From the NCBI GenBank assembly GCA_023105745.1, contig JALGQZ010000015.1:1247501-1311500 (forward strand): a stretch of 64,000 bases of DNA, written 5' to 3'. Under the pieces are notes generated by a model that saw nothing but the letters and a program-made list of their open reading frames with translations, did not search any database and was not told where the DNA came from. Positions 60,951 through 64,000 of the stretch are shown here, in pieces (the stretch's first letter is position 1; every line of letters begins with the position of its first letter). The position numbers were made by a program, and so were the translations under genes. The DNA is from Austropuccinia psidii (lineage: Eukaryota; Basidiomycota; Pucciniomycetes; Pucciniales; Sphaerophragmiaceae).

Positions 60951-61620
60951 GGCTCATGTGCCACATGCTCAGCCTTACGTTTGGCCCAATTTTCACACAC
61001 AAGCTGAGCATGTCTTGGTCAAAAGCTCAGTGTGGAAGTTTTTGGTAGAGCCATGGTTGCAACCATTTTTGCAATAGTTCATTGGAAAGCTCAGTTTGGC
61101 GCACTTCACCAATTGGTGTGATATGCTGTGCCAAATGCTCAGATTGTGTGCTTACAAAAATGACCTAGCAATTGCTCAGCATGGTGCCTTTGATATTGTT
61201 ATATCAATAGCTCAATAACCGTGCATTTCAAATGTTCATCCACTGAGCATTTCAATTATGACCCCAAAGCAAATCTGAGCAATGGGTCAACCCAAGCTCA
61301 TGCTGTATTCACTTGTCATACAGCGCCCAACCCTTTGTTCAAACACTATCACCCAGCCATAAGGCCGGTATGCTTGCCACGGTCACCTGTGACCCAATGC
61401 ACCACATGCTTTTCTGCATGGGGCATTTGTGGATTGCACCCAGCGTGCAAATTCAACAATGCCCTCACAAAAGCCCTCCCAGGCAATTGGGTAGCTATTT
61501 AAGGAAACAAAGGGGATTTGACTGAGTCTGGCAATTTAATCAGTTGCAATACTCAGCCAGAACCCCTTTGTTCCTCTGCCTCACATGAGCATTTCCCTTC
61601 TCAGGCGCAGCATTGGCTGC
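60950..61620. repeat. Region rich in GCTCAG/CTGAGC words
   Basis: The words gctcag, ctgagc and gagcat recur every few tens of bases from about 60968 to 61620. They look like decayed members of the ordered 56-bp array that follows. No gene supported. Confidence 0.45.
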
Positions 61621-61850
61621 GACTGAGCTCCAATTTTGCCAACACGCCTTGAAGCTGAGCCTTTGTTGGGTGCTGCGACTGAGCTTCAATTTTGCCAACA
61701 TGCCTTGAAGCTGAGCCTTTGTTGGGTGCTGCAACTGAGCTTCAATTTTTCCAACACACCTTCAACCTGAGCCATTGTCGGGTGCTGCAACTGAGCTTCA
61801 ATATTTCCAACACGCCTTGAAGCTGAGCCTTTGTTGGGTGCTGCGACTGC
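61617..61850. repeat. 56-bp tandem repeat, four copies
   Basis: Starts are spaced exactly 56 bp (61621, 61677, 61733, 61789, with a partial at 61845). The unit contains gactgagcttcaattttgcc, aacacgccttgaagctgagc and ctttgttgggtgctgc. It ends about 25 bp before a TATA box. Confidence 0.9.
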
Positions 61851-61875
61851 TGTGATTGGCTCAGCTTCATCATGG

Positions 61876-61882
61876 TATAAAA
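61876..61882 (+). promoter_or_regulatory. TATA box with downstream pyrimidine-rich tract
   Basis: TATAAAA in catggtataaaagacc is followed after about 35 nt by ctccactttttttctcaccc, a typical fungal core promoter layout. It points toward the decayed gene at 62357. The upstream 56-bp repeats could act as upstream elements, which is speculation. Confidence 0.5.
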
Positions 61883-62356
61883 GACCATATTTGCCCAACA
61901 AGACCTCCACTTTTTTTCTCACCCGCTTCACTTTCTTCAAGATCACGTGCTATTCTTAATTTTGTGCGTATTCCAACTCGTCTTCCTGCCTTTCCACTCT
62001 TTTCAATTGCACTCCACTGACCCAACTACCCTTCCTTCTTGCTTTTTGTTTTTCCCGCTTATACATCAAGCACCCCCCTTCTATCCATGTGGTGCATTTT
62101 CCGCATTTAAAACTTTTGGCCAAATTATGTACCAATATTAATACTTATTTTTATTCACAACTCTCTTCCAGACTTTTAAAACCTTCCAACTAGAGCCTCT
62201 TTATTTTGTTCACGTTTTAAATTTATAATTCATCGTATGTCTTCATTTTCTTTCTTGATTGTTTACTTTCTATTCAGTTACTAACCCCAATTGTTTTGTT
62301 TTTGGATGTCGTACACTTTATGCACTAAGTGGGGTATCCCCTGCATTCGTTCCTAG

Positions 62357-63612
62357 ACAGCAACTGATGCTTGTGATGCTTGCCAAAAAGCACACAAGAA
62401 ATTCTTGTTCATTGTCCAACCCTTCCAACCATGTGCCCAGAGGAGTTCCTGTCCAAGATGCCCTCGTGAGGACTCCTTTGTGGTTGACAATGATGAAAGT
62501 ATTCCCAAGCGGCAATGGACCCCGGGACCCCAAACAGGCTGATGGGAACAATTCTGGATGATTAGCCCTGTCCCTCCAAGCATTGATTTTTCCACCCCCC
62601 CTCCTAGGCCACCATCCAATGGTCACTTCACTCCTTGACCGGAGCAAAGTGATTATCCAACCAATGAAGGATGGCAATGGCAAGAGGACATTTGATCTTG
62701 GGCCAATTGTCACCATGTCTTGTTACCCATGGGATTCAAACGCCAAAGTAAGTTTTCTTTTTGCTCCTTAATTCATTTCTGCTCACACAATCATAATGAC
62801 TTTTTTCCATTACACATAGAACAAAACCCACCAAATCCTTCCCAACAAGACTCACCCATTCAATGTATGGCTCCTGAGAAAACCCTGCGGCAACCCACTC
62901 CTGGCCCGAGTGGCACCCGATGGTCTGAGGAGTTATCCCGCAGTAAGCAGCCATATTTCCCTTTTCTCATTTGAACTTTTGCATCAAGTTAACTGACTCT
63001 TCCTCCTTTTTTAGAACCCTCCCAACACAATGAGCCACCTATTCCTGGCCCGAGTCCATCCTCAGAACCACCTGAGGACGTTGCGACTTGTGAGCCAGAA
63101 CCAGAGGTGGCTCCAACACAATCCATGGAGGAACCATTTGGTAAGTCCCAACTTTTCCTCACCCCTACTTTGCCCATCTCCAGCCCGTCCCGCTACTCCA
63201 AGCTTGGTCATCATCATAGATGATATGCCCGCCGGATCCCCCCCTCCCATTTCTCCTTCCCTGACTCTGCCACCTTCCACTCCTGCTCCCCCTCCCTCCT
63301 ATTGCAGCCGAGAACCCAACCGCCTCCTCCCCCCCGGTGCCAAGCTCCTCTCATTCCCACAATGACGCTTGCCAGGAATTCACTGACCTGCGACCAACAC
63401 TGATGATTCCTCAAGCCATCGTCCATGAAGCCATCAACCAAATCGTGTTTGAGCATCGCCGCTTGTTCCACATGATTCCTTTCGTGGATGCAGCTCATCA
63501 AAATGAGATTCACCGGGAATTCCGGGAGGCACTAAGCTCCCTCCTTGGCCAGGCATTGGAGGCTTATCCAAAGGAGGACATCACCGGGATATTCTACAAA
63601 TACTTCAAAAAA
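62357..63612 (+). pseudogene. Proline-rich multi-exon gene with N-terminal cysteine cluster, decayed
   Basis: Exons are 62357-62747, 62820-62942, 63015-63140 and 63184 to about 63612. Introns of 72, 72 and 43 nt are GTAAGT/GTAAGC...AG with matching phases. The first exon shown has TDACDACQKAHKK then CAQRSSCPRC, a cysteine pattern reminiscent of fungal Zn2Cys6 domains but with Phe where a third Cys would be usual. Later exons are Pro/Ser/Glu-rich (QPTPGPSGTRWSEE, PEPEVAP). The C-terminal exon holds FTDLRPTLMIPQAIVHEAIN and FREALSSLLGQALEAYPKED. Three TGA stops (62540, 62636, 62693) fit lost CGA codons, and the last exon has a one-base shift in C-runs near 63236-63330. 5' exons are not resolved. 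From memory this resembles an abundant rust-fungus family, unverified. Confidence 0.6.
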
Positions 63613-64000
63613 AAAATCAAAAAAAAAATTGTTTTCCTCTTATTTAATTTTGTAATACACTCTTTTAAATTAGTTTGTTGTAATCAATACATGCTTTTTT
63701 CCATTTTTGTCATATTATTTTTTCCCGTGACATTCTCCTTTTTGGCCATTTGTGCAAAGCACCTATTGTGTGATAATAATTTTTGTAAGTGCCCCACCAA
63801 ATGTTTCAGTCAGTATTTGTTTGTGAGAACCACTTTTTCTGAAAATGCGCAAATAGTCACCATTACGGCCTCCTAGATTTTCTTCTAATATGGTTGACAA
63901 CCATATCAGATCTTAACTGTAAAAATGGGGTCGTTCCCTGCATGTGAGCAATCCACTGCAGATTCATGAGACATTGCCTTTCCTATGGTCACATGCTATT
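63613..64000. other. 3' flank, A-rich then AT-rich
   Basis: Two A10 runs separated by TC (63608-63630) follow the last exon's conserved part. Beyond them I see no gene; the frame to 63876 is hydrophobic read-through. Confidence 0.4.

Overview
The window looks like transposon-dense fungal DNA, most likely from a rust fungus (Pucciniales, Basidiomycota). The Ty3/Gypsy proteins, the Tnp2-type transposase, the SNF2-like gene and the short GT-AG introns (about 40-90 nt) fit that group. From memory, unchecked, the Gypsy proteins and the proline-rich gene at the right end resemble multicopy families of myrtle rust (Austropuccinia). I see no bacterial operons, no rRNA or tRNA genes and no CRISPR array. 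The left 50 kb is AT-rich and CpG-poor except for one copia element. The right 14 kb is richer in G+C.

Layout. 1-3882: minus-strand relic of an old Gypsy element (gag pieces, then its LTR). 3883-14489: a complete but decayed Gypsy element on the minus strand, with LTRs of about 1.97 kb and TSD CCTCT, inserted in that old LTR. 14490-24279: non-coding LTR wreckage. One old plus-strand LTR (16408-23812) is split by a minus-strand LTR and by an inverted-repeat unit of 25-bp repeats, which itself holds a solo LTR with perfect TSD TTTCT. 24280-29433: a young Ty1/copia element (TSD AAAGG). 29434-33292: LTR-like debris. 33293-49880: a diverged plus-strand Gypsy element, cut in its protease by a younger Gypsy element (38149-48853, TSD ACAGT) whose polyprotein is nearly intact. 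49880-59500: a Tnp2-type DNA-transposase pseudogene (minus), a basidiomycete or rust gene of unknown role (plus) and an SNF2 helicase pseudogene (minus). 59500-64000: G+C-richer DNA with a 56-bp tandem repeat, a TATA box and a decayed proline-rich gene with an N-terminal cysteine cluster.

The main discovery candidate is in the Gypsy elements. Besides the gag-pol frame, at least three divergent families keep a second protein frame that overlaps the 5' part of gag. It appears to be read from a spliced message: exon 1, intron 1, exon 2, a 66-nt GC-AG intron, exon 3. The Gag ATG lies inside intron 1, so splicing would switch between Gag-Pol and a small basic protein carrying NLS-like clusters. 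Three element types also share an exon-1 acceptor followed by TG and then a short acidic/Asn motif, as if splicing completed an A|TG start codon. Reading frames in the window carry many TGA stops where arginine (CGA) would fit, and the two copia LTRs differ at CpG sites. Both point to CpG-deamination decay.
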